This document shows, piece by piece, positions 49,270 to 61,802 of a stretch of 64,000 nt of DNA. This DNA comes from Petrosia ficiformis. Lineage: Eukaryota; Porifera; Demospongiae; Haplosclerida; Petrosiidae. The DNA lies in assembly GCA_947044365.1 (NCBI GenBank), contig OX345644.1, positions 437,501 to 501,500 on the forward strand. The letters run 5' to 3'. The position numbers and the translations under genes are program-made. The stretch's first letter is position 1, and each line of letters starts with the position of its first letter. Below the pieces are notes generated by a model. That model worked only from the letters and a program-made list of their open reading frames with translations, was not told the DNA's origin and made no database searches.

Positions 49270-51321
49270 ATGCCTCTTTTATGGAAAACTCGTTTCAAGA
49301 AACAGAACAAGAGCAAGGCTCCTCAAGCTGTTAATGGCGGACCACATATACAGGAAGTGAAGAGTGATAAAGAAGTAATACAAAAAGGAGGAGGAGGAGG
49401 ACGTGAGCGATGGAGAAGAAGAGAAGAAAGAGTAGAAAATGGTGGACTAGAAGCGGTCAAGTTTATAATGATAACGGAAGATTTTGATGCTACTGAAAGG
49501 GATGAATTGACTGTTCATCGTGGACAGATTGTACAACTATTGTATAATAATAATGGTGCATTGTATTATATCAAAGATGTTAATAATAGGTATGGTTATA
49601 TTCCAGCTAACATCTGTTGCCCTGTGGATAAAATGCATGACACGAAATGGCAAGATACTCGAAATGGAATTGTGAGTATACCAAAATCTACTCCTGAACC
49701 AAAGATTAATTACACAGAACCATTCCCATATAACAGTCTGTCATCAAATTCAACTCTATCAAGCAAAAAAACATCTCCTCAAATTCCACGCCATACAGAG
49801 ACCCCCTTTAGTAATGGAGAACCACAGAATGTACCTGTACGTAAAGTATCGGAAATATCTGGAATTATAGACCTTAGTGCTTCTCCTCAAGTAGCTCGAT
49901 ACTCTCTGGAACACATGCTTCATCCTCTTCATCCTCTCTCTATCTCCCAATATAGAACATCATCTAGTTCACATGGTAGAAGTATCCCCTCTGAACAAGA
50001 TACTCTCCCTCCATCGACACCTGCAGTACAGCCTCTTCTGGTACACTTACGAAGAGACTCTTACCAGGAGGCTATTACTAAAATTAATGATGGACAATCG
50101 AAAGGAGATACACAACGATTATCTGCCCCGAAAATTAAAATCCATCATCCCTCTCGACCTTTGAATCTACCCATCCAGCCTGATTACGATCATCTTGAAG
50201 ATTTCCAGAATGATACACTAGGTACTGGTTATACAAGTAATAGCGGAGGAAGGACTTTCGAAAGCAGTCAAAACTCTAATTTAGTGGATGACGTGTTCCT
50301 TCCATCCTCACAAAAACCAATCGGTATTTATCGAGCTATTTCTAAATACAATAGAACAGTCCAAGGAGAGGTTTCATTAGGGGAGAATGAATATGTAATC
50401 GTTACTGAAATTGGACGTAGTGAATGGGCATGGGTCATTACTGCTTCGGGGTCTGAAGGTTTGGTACCTAAAAATGTCCTTTCCCGATATTCACCATCAC
50501 AAGGGACTGTATCAGCAGGTACTCAAACTGAATTGATTGTAATGGGATCTGTACATATGCAATCTACTCCATCTTCCGGATCCAGTCAGCAAGAGAGAAA
50601 TGTTGTTTGTATTAGAGAGATACCTCACATACCTCCAAGAGCCTTATCTTCGAGAAGACAAGTCTCGGAAATGGCTGTGCAGACGGAACTTCGGATGTCA
50701 CCTCCTCCGATAGACGGTGCTTGGGGTAATAGCCAACTCGATGACTTGTGGTATGAGAATTCAATGTCAATTCCACAATTACCTGGAACAGGTTGCGATT
50801 TTCATGAAACTTCAATCCGTACTCTACCGGAACTAAATGAATATCGTCAAGCACGTGGTAAATCTCCACTTGCTTTTCATTCATCCCGACAGAGCTTGCC
50901 TCAAATTCCAGGTGTGGTACGAAATGGAATAACACCATTGAACTGGTCTATGTCTATAAGGAATGGACCGACTACACCTATGGGACTGCATACTCGTGCA
51001 TTAAAAGACCAGCGAGACTGGCCTATAAGTCCTGGAGTGTTTTCAAACTATAGTGAAACATCCACTGGTGTAAAACCTTCAATGACTGTTTTGACTTGTA
51101 TCAAAGATTTCTCTCCAGGTAATGATAATAGTAGCTGTTTGTCATTAAAGAAAGGTGACATATTACATCTGTTTCCTGGAAGTAATAACAACAAAGATTG
51201 GTTGTGGGCGTATCATGTACGTCAGCATTGCCATGGTTACGTACCAAAGACTCATATAACAGATGTGTACATAACTAACAACAGACAACATACGAACTTC
51301 ACAATGTGTGACGAAGTATAA
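49270..51321 (+). CDS. triple-SH3 adaptor protein (Dlish-like)
   Basis: Single-exon frame of 683 residues. A basic N terminus (MPLLWKTRFKKQNKSK) and a Gly/Arg-rich stretch precede SH3-1 (~63-120, ITEDFDATERDELTVHRGQI ... YGYIPANIC). SH3-2 lies at ~350-408 (YRAISKYN ... EYVIVTEIG ... WAWVI ... GLVPKNVL), and SH3-3 at ~604-668 (CIKDFSPG ... SLKKGDILHLF ... WLWAYH ... GYVPKTHI). Long Ser/Pro-rich linkers separate them, with two AxQTEL motifs (GTQTELIV, AVQTELRM). The number and spacing of SH3 domains and the SH3-1 sequence recall Dlish/Vamana, which links Fat cadherin signalling to the myosin Dachs. That assignment rests on memory of the family and is tentative. No introns, unlike its neighbours. 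Confidence 0.8.
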   Translation: MPLLWKTRFKKQNKSKAPQAVNGGPHIQEVKSDKEVIQKGGGGGRERWRRREERVENGGLEAVKFIMITEDFDATERDELTVHRGQIVQLLYNNNGALYYIKDVNNRYGYIPANICCPVDKMHDTKWQDTRNGIVSIPKSTPEPKINYTEPFPYNSLSSNSTLSSKKTSPQIPRHTETPFSNGEPQNVPVRKVSEISGIIDLSASPQVARYSLEHMLHPLHPLSISQYRTSSSSHGRSIPSEQDTLPPSTPAVQPLLVHLRRDSYQEAITKINDGQSKGDTQRLSAPKIKIHHPSRPLNLPIQPDYDHLEDFQNDTLGTGYTSNSGGRTFESSQNSNLVDDVFLPSSQKPIGIYRAISKYNRTVQGEVSLGENEYVIVTEIGRSEWAWVITASGSEGLVPKNVLSRYSPSQGTVSAGTQTELIVMGSVHMQSTPSSGSSQQERNVVCIREIPHIPPRALSSRRQVSEMAVQTELRMSPPPIDGAWGNSQLDDLWYENSMSIPQLPGTGCDFHETSIRTLPELNEYRQARGKSPLAFHSSRQSLPQIPGVVRNGITPLNWSMSIRNGPTTPMGLHTRALKDQRDWPISPGVFSNYSETSTGVKPSMTVLTCIKDFSPGNDNSSCLSLKKGDILHLFPGSNNNKDWLWAYHVRQHCHGYVPKTHITDVYITNNRQHTNFTMCDEV

Positions 51322-52142
51322 ATAGTATTTTTATACTTTCATTTATAACTCTCATCATTAATGTTTTCATAATCGTTTTGTATACAAACTCCTTTGTATA
51401 ATAATTTGTATAATAATTTGTATATAAAATACGACTAAATTATTTTTTCAGCTTTTTTTGTCAATACATTCTCATATTGTAAATTCTCATTTCATGTACA
51501 ACTCAAATATTTCATTTTAAATAATAATTTCCACACATCCTGTATTAGCCACACAGAATTCATAATAATGCTATTTCATATATTTAAAGGTGTATACTAT
51601 TGTAATACCACAATAACCAATGAACTGTATTCCACACAGAATGCTATTATCATATACTTAAAGGTGTATACTATTGTAATACCAATCTATAACCAATGAC
51701 TCACCCATCCTATCTATATTCCACATAGAATATTCATAATAACATTTATACACACTTGTATGTGTACTATTATGTCTGTGTTAGTACTCTGTGACAAATG
51801 GCCTCTTTTATGTCTGAATTTTACTAAATTAGTTTTAGTGGGTGCTTTTGATCTTCGTGTAACTTCCTTGCATACAAAAATCAGTTAAAGGATTTGTAAT
51901 TATAGCATCCTTTTAGAGTGAAGAAGCCGTTTGACACTTGGACCAAGAATTTGAAGCAGACCGTCTTTTGCCCATAGAGTGTGGTGGTCTGAGGACGAGA
52001 TTAGTATTTAACAATGCCTTCTTTTAAAATGGATTTTTTAGTTAACCAACTGTCACCTAATTATTGACAAATCTAATCTCATGAAAATATTGTAAAATAT
52101 ATTCTTAACATTCAATACATTCGAGTAAACAAGTATGGACAG
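51322..52142. other. intergenic, convergent gene ends; short tandem duplication
   Basis: No gene seen. A ~75-bp unit containing AAAGGTGTATACTATTGTAATACCA is repeated at ~51590 and ~51660, shared with CCACACAGAAT words on each side. AATAAA-like and TTTTTATA words follow the SH3 gene stop. The remainder is unremarkable AT-rich sequence. Confidence 0.5.
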
Positions 52143-54307
52143 CTAATTTTCCTGGCAACTAGAAAGCTTTCTGATTGGATAATCCATTTTGTTATGTACT
52201 GAATGGCCACTACAATATAAATTAAAATCATCTCTGTGTAGATGAGCTGGAGGTGTGGTTTGTTTCAATATCGGAACTACATTACAATCCCTTTTTAAAC
52301 TCATTGTGTCAACCGGCCCTGGATGGTATCCCACGATGTTCTTATCCTCTTCCTTGCTATGAATAATGCTAAGTGCAGGCAGTTTGTCCACTCTTAACCT
52401 TTCACTGGCTATCAGAGAATATTTATTAGGGCTGTCTTTAAGGAGACTTTGCAATTTGTCTGCTTGGGAACTCGCAAGAGGTCCTTGAGAAGTTTGTTCT
52501 GTTCGTAGACCTCGTCTCAAAACATGAAACCTAGTGTCTTTAACGACTAATTTAGAATCCCATGTTGACTGTTCTTGTCTTGTATATTCCAACTTCTCTT
52601 TGGCACGAGTCTCTCCAGCTAAATGTATTGTCACACATGGTTGAACTCCAAAATCTAACGCAGGAGGGCGATATCGTTCAAAATCTAAGCTCCTTTTATC
52701 CCAGCTGTACTGTAACCTTTGAAATAAAGAGGGGTATAGTAGAATGCAATGTTACTATAGCAACTAGTGTCATTTTACTTTTTCAATAGATATTTTTGTT
52801 TATGATAAGAGAAGTCTAAACTAATACCCCCATAAGGTATTGTATTACCACAGCTACTAATTGCTTACCATGTTACTGTTGGTTTCAATGTGTTTGTATG
52901 TAACTCATTATCAACAAATGGCTATAGAGAGAAAGATAAACAATAATGATATATATATATAGTGCAGTTGAAATCAAAATTATATATATCCAAAATTAAT
53001 TTTCTTGGATAGCAGAAGCAATGCCAATGGCAGGGCTTGACCTGTCACCCTTTCAATAAGTAATGCAGATAGACTACCCAGCTTGACCTGTCACCCTTTC
53101 AATAAGTAATGCAGATAGACTACCCTGATTGTAAATGCCATTGGGAAAAAAAAATGTAAAAAAAAAAAACATGGTCCGTGTGAGTCTCGAACTCACGACC
53201 TTCGCGTTATCAGCACGACGCTCTGCCGACTGAGCTAACGGACCATTTATGACCGCCAAACTTAAAATAAACTCTTTCAAACCTACCATATTAAGTTCTT
53301 CAATCCTTGATGTGTGTGGTTGCTTTGGATGGACATTACTCTCCAAACTTGTCTTGGGTGCAGGGTAAACGAATCTAAAACAAAATTTTGATACTATAAA
53401 ACGTACACGATTATCAATACACATAACATACCTTTCAGTTATTCTCCATTTCCCTCTCTGATCTTTCTTCTTCGTTTCATCAATCCAGTCAACAGGTTCA
53501 ACTGTCATACTGTGATACTGTTGACAATATGTGTACCTTTTCTTTTGATCTAGCTGTTTACGAAGCCTTGCTTTACCCAAAACAATTGAGTTATATGTTT
53601 GTGAGCTGTACAAATGGACAGTAGACTACAGGAGAGAAGAAATGAAAATAAAATGAAATATTGTGTCAACCATCTTTACCTTGTCATCTTCACTCAAAGA
53701 TCTAATATGCTTTCTCTCTCTCTTCAGCTTTTCTTTTCTCTTTGTACTTTCTTCAGACAAATCACGAGTTTTTACCTGAATAATTAATATATGTGATGTA
53801 TCAGTGGACAGAGTCCCATACTCTCAAGTCTAAAACCAAAACCCATGCAAAAGACAGATTCTGATTCTCACTTACAATATTACTCATAATAAAATCAGTC
53901 ACTGGTTGATGTTTCTGATCATTCAATAATATCTCATATTCTGGATTTGAATTATTCAATGGCTGCCAACTCATTCTTCTTCTCCTCCTCTTCACTTGAC
54001 TACTCGTCTGTTCATCATGACTACACACTAAATCATTAGTTTCATCTATTTATGTATATAGATGTGTGTATACATGCATGTATGTATGTATGTATGTATG
54101 TATGTATGTGTGTACATGTATGTATGTATGTATGTATGTATGTGTGTACATGTATGTATGTGTGTATGTACAATGTATATATGTATGTATGTGAGTATGT
54201 ACAGTATGTATGTATGTATGTATGTACATGTACGTATATATGTGTATAATGTATGCATGTATGTATGTATGTATGTATATATGTATGTATGTATGTATGT
54301 GTACGTG

Positions 54308-54341
<34 letters not shown>

Positions 54342-57300
54342 GTACTTACCTGTAGTATGATGTGTATAATGTTGTATACAGTATAGACTAAGTTCAGTTA
54401 GCATTACATCAGATGGAAAGATATTACTACGAACAACATGAGCTAGTTCAGTACATAACTGTAACTGAAAATATACAACTTATTAACATTCATAGAATGC
54501 TCACACTAATAGGATGGATACACTTCATTAATATTCATGAGAATGTATATACCTCATTAATATTCATAGTTATTCATTTGTAACGATAGGTAAAATATTT
54601 CATGACCTTATTAATATTCATGAATAACGTACCTCATTAATATTCATGAGAGCATTGAAACATAGTTTAGGTAAAGCACCTCTTATATATAGTGTTGGTT
54701 GTTGAACAATTACTGATAGTGGGTGTGGCAATACAATATGGGTGAGGTCAATATCCAGGTTACCATAGAGACGACAAGAGAATGTGTAATCAGAATTATA
54801 GAATGTTTTAATTATTCCTGGATCTGTAAAGAAAGACTTCAAGATGTGTAATTATGAAATAGTGATTATGTACACACCCTGACTATACGTGTACACCTAC
54901 ACTCAAATTAGTATTGTACATGTACATGTACATCCATGCAGGATGTACATGTACATACAGGATGTACATGTACACACACATGACATGTACATACATGTAC
55001 ATGTCATGTATATACACATACACACCATGTACATACAGACACTATATGTATGTACATGTACATGTACATGTACACACACACATACACACCCTGTACATAC
55101 AGACACTATATGTATGTACATGTACATGTATCTACACATACACACCATGTACATACAGACACTATATGTATGTACATGTACATACACATACACACCATGT
55201 ACATACAGACACTATATGTATGTACATGTACATGTACATACATACTTACCCTGACTGTTGTGATGAGGAAGTTCGTTCCATAGTCTTCTTATACTCTTTT
55301 CCATTAATCCTTCACACATAATAACATGTCTTTGTGTGTCTTCAATATGAAAACCAGTTATAACATCACAAATTGGACTAACAATCTGATCTCTGAATGG
55401 ATGAATGGATGGATGAATGGATGGATGGGTGGATAGATGGGTGGATAGATGATTGGATGGATGGATGGATGGATGGATGGATAGGTGGATAGATGGGTGG
55501 ATAGATGAGTGGATAGATGAGTGGATGGATGGATGGATAGGTGGATAGATGGGTGGATAGATGAGTGGATAGATGAGTGGATGGATGGATGGATGGATGG
55601 ATGGATGGATAGGTGGATAGATGGGTGGATAGATGAGTGGATAGATGAGTGGATGGATGGATGGATGGATGGATGGATGGATAGGTGGATAGATGGGTGG
55701 ATAGATGAGTGGATAGATGAGTGGATGGATGGATGGATAGGTGGATAGATGGGTGGATAGATGAGTGGATGGATGGATGGATGAATGGATGGATAGGTGG
55801 ATAGATGGGTGGATAGATGAGTGGATGGATGGATGGATGAATGGATGGATAGGTGGATAGATGGGTGGATAGATGAGTGGATGGATGGATGAATGGATGG
55901 ATGGATGAAAATATAGATGGACGGATGGATAGATGGGTTGATAGATGAATGGATGGATGGATGAAAATATAGATGGATGGATAGATGGATGAATAGATGG
56001 GTAGATGGATAGATGGAGGAATAGATGAATAGATGGATGGAAGAGTGGATGGACCACTGAATGGATAGAATAATGGATGACTAGTAAGGTATCTCACTGT
56101 GTTAGTTTATAAGTGGAAAGAGTTATATCTCTTGTCTCAATGGGAAGATCATCCAGTTCAAGAGCTATAGCATTGATATCTTTAACAAGAGTAAGTACCT
56201 TGTTTACAAGATCACATGACTGACCAGAGATAATGAAAACAAGACGACCGAAAGGAGTCTATGTAGAAAATGAATCAATAACAACTCAAATTGTTATTGT
56301 AAATATGATAACCAGAGATTATGATAAGCTCATACATGTATGGCACACCATTGGCACAAAGAGCTTCTTATTTGGCACTGCACAGTTATTTGGCACTACA
56401 CAGATATGATAAGGTCTGTTATGATTATAACTAACCTTAGGTCTCAAAGTGGTGATGTCCATTCCTTCAGTTAGAGACAAAGATGGATAATTGAGAGAAT
56501 ACGTCAGCTCTATTCTCAAGGATAATTGACTATTATATTTAAGATAGTTACCAGCTGATATGGACACTGTAAAGATTTGAATATTATTTATATTAATGTA
56601 TATGTATAGATATATACATCTACATACATAAATACACACACATACATATATACATACATACACATACTTAATACATACATACATACATACATACATACAT
56701 ACATACATCATACATACATACATACATACATACATACATACACACATACATACATACATACATACATACATACATACATACATACACACATACATACATA
56801 CATACACATACATGTATACATACATACATACATACATACACACATCATACATACATACATACATACATACATACATTCTCTTGTTTCCTCTTCTAATGAT
56901 AAATTATTCATTATAGGTAGAGTAAATTCCATTACTCTCAGTCCTTCTAATAAAGTACTCAGATCAAGATATGATACTCCACACTGGTTCTTTAGTATTT
57001 GCGATGATCTTCTGAGAGACTCTGTGAGATAGATATACAAACTGATGCATGTAACATATACTATGTATGTATGTATATATGTATGTATTACATACATACA
57101 TATATACATACATACATACACACATACATACATACATACATACATACATACATACATACATACATACATACATACATGCATACATACATACATACATAGT
57201 TACATTTTTACATACATGTACATACACAATTAACACATACATACATACGTACATACGTACTTACATACATATATACATACACAATTAATACATACATACA

Positions 57301-60300
57301 TACATACATACATACATACATACATACACATATAATATAATATTATACATACATGTACATTATACATGTTAATGTGCAATACCTTTGCCAAATGCAACTG
57401 TTCCAACTATCTGATCACTCCACAATGATCCAAACACAGCCCTACCCATATTATCATCTTTCTCCTTCTTTCTGTCTCTATCGTGTACTTCTAGAGTCAA
57501 TGGAGGTCCCCGAAGATATTCCAGGAGTAGCTCCGGTGGTATTATACCAAGTAACAGAACAGTGCTGTGTTCCCATACAAGATGAGATTGAAGAGGTAGG
57601 GCAGGTGTACACACAGGGGGTTCATTATAGAATTTATATTTTACATAAGCGGGTTCCAACCTGAAATGAAAATAAAGTTGAAGCATAAAATCGCCATAAA
57701 TAGGATAAATAGATAGAGACACAAAGACTTGTATATAACAAAAATATCAAACAGTATAGTACTATTGTATTGGTATAGTACAGTACAGTATTACAATAGT
57801 ATAGTACTGTACTATACATGTACTATATACTGACTATACAATACAATACTATTATCAACAGTACAGTATTGTACTATACATGTACTATATACTGACTATA
57901 CAATACAATAGTATTATCAACAGTACAGTATTGTACTATACATGTACTATATACTGACTATACATGTACTATATACTGACTATACAATACAATACTATTA
58001 TCAACAGTACAGTATTGTACTATACATGTACTATATACTGACTATACAATACAATACTATTATCAACAGTACAGTATTGTACTATACATGTACTATATAC
58101 TGACTATACAATACAATACTATTATCAACAGTACAGTATTGTACTATACATGTACTATATACTGACTATACAATACAATACTATTATCAACAGTACAGTA
58201 TTGTACTATACATGTACTATATACTGACTATACAATACAATACTATTATCAACAGTACAGTATTGTACTATACATGTACTATATACTGACTATACAATAC
58301 AATACTATTATCAACAGTACAGTATTGTACTATACATGTACTATATACTGACTATACAATACAATACTATTATCAACAGTACAGTATTGTACTATACATG
58401 TACTATATACTGACTATACAATACAATACTATTATCAACAGTACAGTATTGTACTATACATGTACTATATACTGACTATACAATACAATACTATTATCAA
58501 CAGTACAGTATTGTACTATACATGTACTATATACTGACTATACAATACAATAGTATTATCAACAGTACAGTATTGTACTATACATGTACTATATACTGAC
58601 TATACAATACAATACTATTATCAACAGTACAGTATTGTACTATACATGTACTATATACTGACTATACAATACAATAGTATTATCAACAGTACAGTATTGT
58701 ACTATACATGTACTATATACTGACTATACAATACAATAGTATTATCAACAGTACAGTATTGTACTATACATGTACTATATACTGACTATACAATACAATA
58801 GTATTATCAACAGTACAGTATTGTACTATACATGTACTATATACTGACTATACATGTACTATATACTGACTATACAATACAATACTATTATCAACAGTAC
58901 AGTATTGTACTATACATGTACTATATACTGACTATACAATACAATACTATTATCAACAGTACAGTATTGTACTATACATGTACTATATACTGACTATACA
59001 ATACAATACTATTATCAACAGTACAGTATTGTACTATACATGTACTATATACTGACTATACAATACAATAGTATTATCAACAGTACAGTATTGTACTATA
59101 CATGTACTATATACTGACTATACAATACAATACTATTATCAACAGTACAGTATTGTACTATACATGTACTATATACTGACTATACAATACAATACTATTA
59201 TCAACAGTACAGTATTGTACTATACATGTACTATATACTGACTATACAATACAATAGTATTATCAACAGTACAGTAATGTACTATACATGTACTATATAC
59301 TGACTATACAATACAATAGTATTATCAACAGTACAGTATTGTACTATACATGTACTATATACTGACTATACAATACAACAGTACAGTATTGTACTATACA
59401 TGTACTATACAGTACAGTATTGATTACAGAACAATGTGTAATAGTACAGTATTTCGTTATTCATCATGGTATAACATACTTTTCCTGAGATATTGGTACA
59501 GGAATGTTTGATACTCTACTGACAGTAAAGGTCATGGGATTCAGAGCTCGTCTTTGTTCATCAGACATAAGAGGCGTGTCTAGATTTAGATGTATCTCTA
59601 AACCACATAAAGTAGCCACACCTTCTTGTAACTTAGCGGAGATGTTATCACGACTGGCAAACAGGTCAGCAAGTTTCAATGATAACACTGCTATACCTTC
59701 GTTATCAATACGTAATTTCTCTTCAGCTTCTGTTTGAAGCTGTCGAAGTTTCCTACGAGATATTCCTAAGAAAAGTAAGAAATATTCATTAAAACAATTA
59801 AATTTTTAATTGAAAATTACAATACATTCATCCATCCGCAGCATATAAATTTTATGATTCTAGATAATCAATTAACTAGCCAAAGGCAGTATTAAGCTAA
59901 TAATTGTATGAATAATATACCTTTTAATCCATCAGAACTGGAAAGGTTTTCATATAAAGAACCTGATTTAGTGAGATCCCCAGGTAGCTTGCTATTTCGT
60001 AAGCCTGAAAAAAGCTCAGCTTCTGGTGCACTCGTACTCAAATGATGTGAGGTCCATTTATCAGGAGATAGTTCTTGTTCCTCTTTTAATATGGGCATTT
60101 TTCGAGGGGAGATCTCAGGATTAGGATATTGACCTGTGACATCTTCTCCTCCTTCTAAACATTCAATAGCCTGACTAAATCTTCTACTACCTCTTCTTGA
60201 TCTCTTAGTGGGAATGATATCGTGATTGACAGCTGCATATCGATCTGGTCTTTGTGTATCACTGGTAAGCTCATTGCTGTCTTCTGTTTGATCATCACTG

Positions 60301-61357
60301 TGTTTTTTAAGAGCAGGGAGTCTAAACGCCTTGGGTCTATCATATTTAGCTCGTGGGGAGAGCTTGTCAAGGGTATTCCAAACTCGTACAGTAAGGGTAT
60401 GCTCATATAGTTCCAGAAGTGATTGAACAGTCATTTTGAGATTATGACTGTGTGAATTGTGTGTTATTTAGAATAGTGTGTTATTTATTATTATTTATAT
60501 AATATAACATGGCTTGATAGATGAATGTACTATTGTATTAGTGAATGAATGGATAGATAAATGGATGAATGGATAGATGACAATGGATGGATGAATGGAT
60601 GAATGGATGGATGAATGAATGGATAGATAGATGGATGAATGGATAGATGACAATGGATGGATGGATGGATGAATGGATGGATGAATGAATGGATAGATAG
60701 ATGGATGGATAGATGGATGAGTGGACGAATGGATGGATGAGTGAATGAATAGATAGATCAATGAATGGATTGAATGCATAGATGGACAATGGATGAATGC
60801 ATAGATGAACAATGGACGAATGGATAGATGACAATGGATGGATGAATGGATGGACGAATGCATAGATGGACAATGGATCAACAAAATGAGATATATTAAA
60901 AACTATATCTACATAATTATAGTATACCTGTGTCTCCAGCCATAGTAAGTTAGTCCAGCTTCATTCCAAGTACTAACTACTCTTTCATCATGATCTGTGA
61001 ATATTTTAGAAACGATATCATAAGTCACAACATCAGTACAATATATCGGAGCATTTAGACCAGGTATAAGTTGATACTCAAGATGAAAATGGTTTTGTGG
61101 CTTCACAGATTCGTAGATCCTCTTGCGTTTACCATTTCGAGTTGTCTCATAGTATGATAATGGTTTAGTACCTAAACCACAACAGAATTTAGTGTACATG
61201 TATATATAATAAACACATTCAATAGCCATACATAAAAAAATGGACCACAACAAATATACAATCATAATTATTATAGATAATTACTTGATTTCACAGCCTG
61301 CACAATAGAGAGACTTAAAGTAACTTCATGATTATCAGTTTTTTTAGGGCTGCCCAT
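52143..61357 (-). CDS. CFAP92: CFAP92-like protein (DUF4550 family)
   Basis: Seventeen exons: 61357-61285, 61171-60928, 60447-59921, 59765-59480, 57660-57383, 57021-56875, 56566-56436, 56258-56098, 55392-55250, 54823-54633, 54464-54350, 54027-53876, 53775-53680, 53625-53432, 53374-53287, 52921-52869, 52716-52143; all in phase, 1150 residues. The N-terminal third ([10 protein letters not shown], then [30 protein letters not shown]) matches the DUF4550 pattern of CFAP92/KIAA1257, a ciliary protein known from animals with motile cilia. A later conserved block is [17 protein letters not shown]. The C terminus is Ser/Lys-rich and unassigned. Family assignment is from motif memory; the gene model itself is strong. 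Exon 6 ends at a donor made from a GTAT repeat. Divergent from COX16, 157 bp apart. Confidence 0.75.
53025..53125. repeat. ~53-bp tandem duplication beside the tRNA gene
   Basis: GCTTGACCTGTCACCCTTTC through AATGCAGATAGACTACCC occurs twice in direct succession (~53034-53080 and ~53081-53125), just downstream of the tRNA gene on its strand. Confidence 0.85.
53173..53244 (-). tRNA. tRNA-Ile-GAT: tRNA-Ile (anticodon GAU)
   Basis: 72 nt, cloverleaf complete: 7-bp acceptor stem GGTCCGT/ACGGACC, D arm GCTC...GAGC, anticodon stem TCGTG/CGCGA with loop CTGATAA (anticodon GAT), T arm GTGAG/CTCAC with loop TTCGAGA. Internal A box TAGCTCAGTCGG and B box GTTCGAGAC are present. Downstream (minus strand) a run of T follows within a few bases, a normal RNA polymerase III terminator. 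No encoded CCA. It lies in the same orientation within an intron of the CFAP92-like gene. GAU is a minor isoleucine isoacceptor in animals, where the AAU gene usually dominates. Confidence 0.93.
54055..54340. repeat. (GTAT)n and (TA)n array, CFAP92 intron 11
   Basis: GTAT tetranucleotides with GTACATGTATGTATGTGT interruptions, ending in (TA)n right at the exon 11 donor. Confidence 0.85.
54900..55245. repeat. ACATGTACATGTACA repeats with ~60-bp higher-order unit, CFAP92 intron 9
   Basis: Four units of CACACCATGTACATACAGAC plus ACTATATGTATGTACATGTA, preceded by pure ACATGT hexamers. Confidence 0.85.
55390..56090. repeat. (GGAT)n array with 16-44-bp higher-order units, CFAP92 intron 8
   Basis: About 700 bp of GGATGGATGGATAGGTGGATAGATGGGTGGATAGATGAGT-type blocks (shown in degenerate form). 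Open frames on both strands are artefacts. Confidence 0.9.
56320..56412. mobile_element. fragment of the 48-kb MITE, CFAP92 intron 7
   Basis: Shares GATAAGCTCAT, GGCACACCATTGGC and AAAGAGCTTCTTATTTGGCA with 48012-48070. Truncated. Confidence 0.6.
57770..59425. repeat. 62-bp satellite-like array with internal dyad, CFAP92 intron 4
   Basis: About 26 units of 62 bp (TACAGTATTGTACTATACAT, GTACTATATACTGACTATAC, AATACAATACTATTATCAAC, AG). Each unit has inverted words AGTATTGTA and TACAATACT that could pair across ~35 bp. Units are almost identical; the only recurrent variants are CTATTATC versus GTATTATC and occasional extra 20-bp TACATGTACTATATACTGAC half-units. Confidence 0.95.
60495..60890. repeat. 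(GGAT/GAAT)n array, CFAP92 intron 2
   Basis: Degenerate GGATGGATGAATGAATGG array with GACAATGGATGGATG spacers between exons 2 and 3 of the CFAP92-like gene. Confidence 0.85.
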
Positions 61358-61514
61358 TCTCTCAGTTCCAACTTCACATCTCTTTTCGTTTGCAGCAAAA
61401 CTTGGGTGGGGCTAGAGCTTGTTTAGGTTACCATGACAACGATATAAGATCTGCACCACCCATTAATTCTTTACTAGCCCCAGCCCCAGCCCAGCATGTA
61501 CACGTGTAGTAATA
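61358..61514. promoter_or_regulatory. COX16 / CFAP92-like bidirectional promoter region
   Basis: 157 bp separate the divergent start codons. The stretch is GC-richer than its surroundings (AGCCCCAGCCCCAGCCCAGC). Shared promoter use is inferred from spacing. Confidence 0.45.
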
Positions 61515-61802
61515 ATGGTGTTGAGAATATTAAGAAATAGATTATTCAGAATGGGCCTTCCGATGATCATATTTGTTGTTCTGGGATCTTATGGACTAGC
61601 CGAGTTCACTTCGATAAAAGTACAAAAGAGAGACGAGAAGAACAGAATGTTGACAGCTGAGGAGACGTTAAGTTTTCAAAAGAAAGTTAAAAAGGTTGAT
61701 GTTGAAGAAGAGTATCATAAAGTATTAGAGGATTTAGATATTGAACACTGGGAGAATAAACGTGGACCACGCCCATGGGAAGATCAGACAATGAATCGAT
61801 AA
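61515..61802 (+). CDS. COX16: COX16, cytochrome c oxidase assembly factor
   Basis: 95 residues, single exon. COX16 is an inner mitochondrial membrane protein that helps deliver and metallate COX2 during complex IV assembly. Features: short basic N terminus (LRNRLFRMG), one transmembrane segment (LPMIIFVVLGSYGLAEF), then the family hallmark near the C terminus, WENKRGPRPWED. Length is close to the usual ~100 residues. No cleavable presequence, as in the family. Convergent with the MIC19-like gene. Confidence 0.93.
   Translation: MVLRILRNRLFRMGLPMIIFVVLGSYGLAEFTSIKVQKRDEKNRMLTAEETLSFQKKVKKVDVEEEYHKVLEDLDIEHWENKRGPRPWEDQTMNR

Noticed and set aside
51322..52142. Additional exon of the SH3 gene or CFAP92-like gene
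   Set aside because: Stop codons end both genes at each side; no acceptor-linked conserved coding segment was found.
53173..53244. Bacterial or mitochondrial contamination as source of tRNA-Ile(GAU)
   Set aside because: It is embedded in a nuclear intron, has no encoded CCA, and has a T-run terminator and standard internal promoter boxes.
53074..53613. 179-codon frame across the tRNA gene and neighbouring exons
   Set aside because: It reads through an exon donor, a tRNA and another exon; splice-site analysis gives two separate exons.
55212..56097. 281-codon open frame of Ile/His/Pro/Ser repeats
   Set aside because: Translation of the (GGAT)n array joined to a genuine CFAP92 exon; only the exon (55250-55392) is real.
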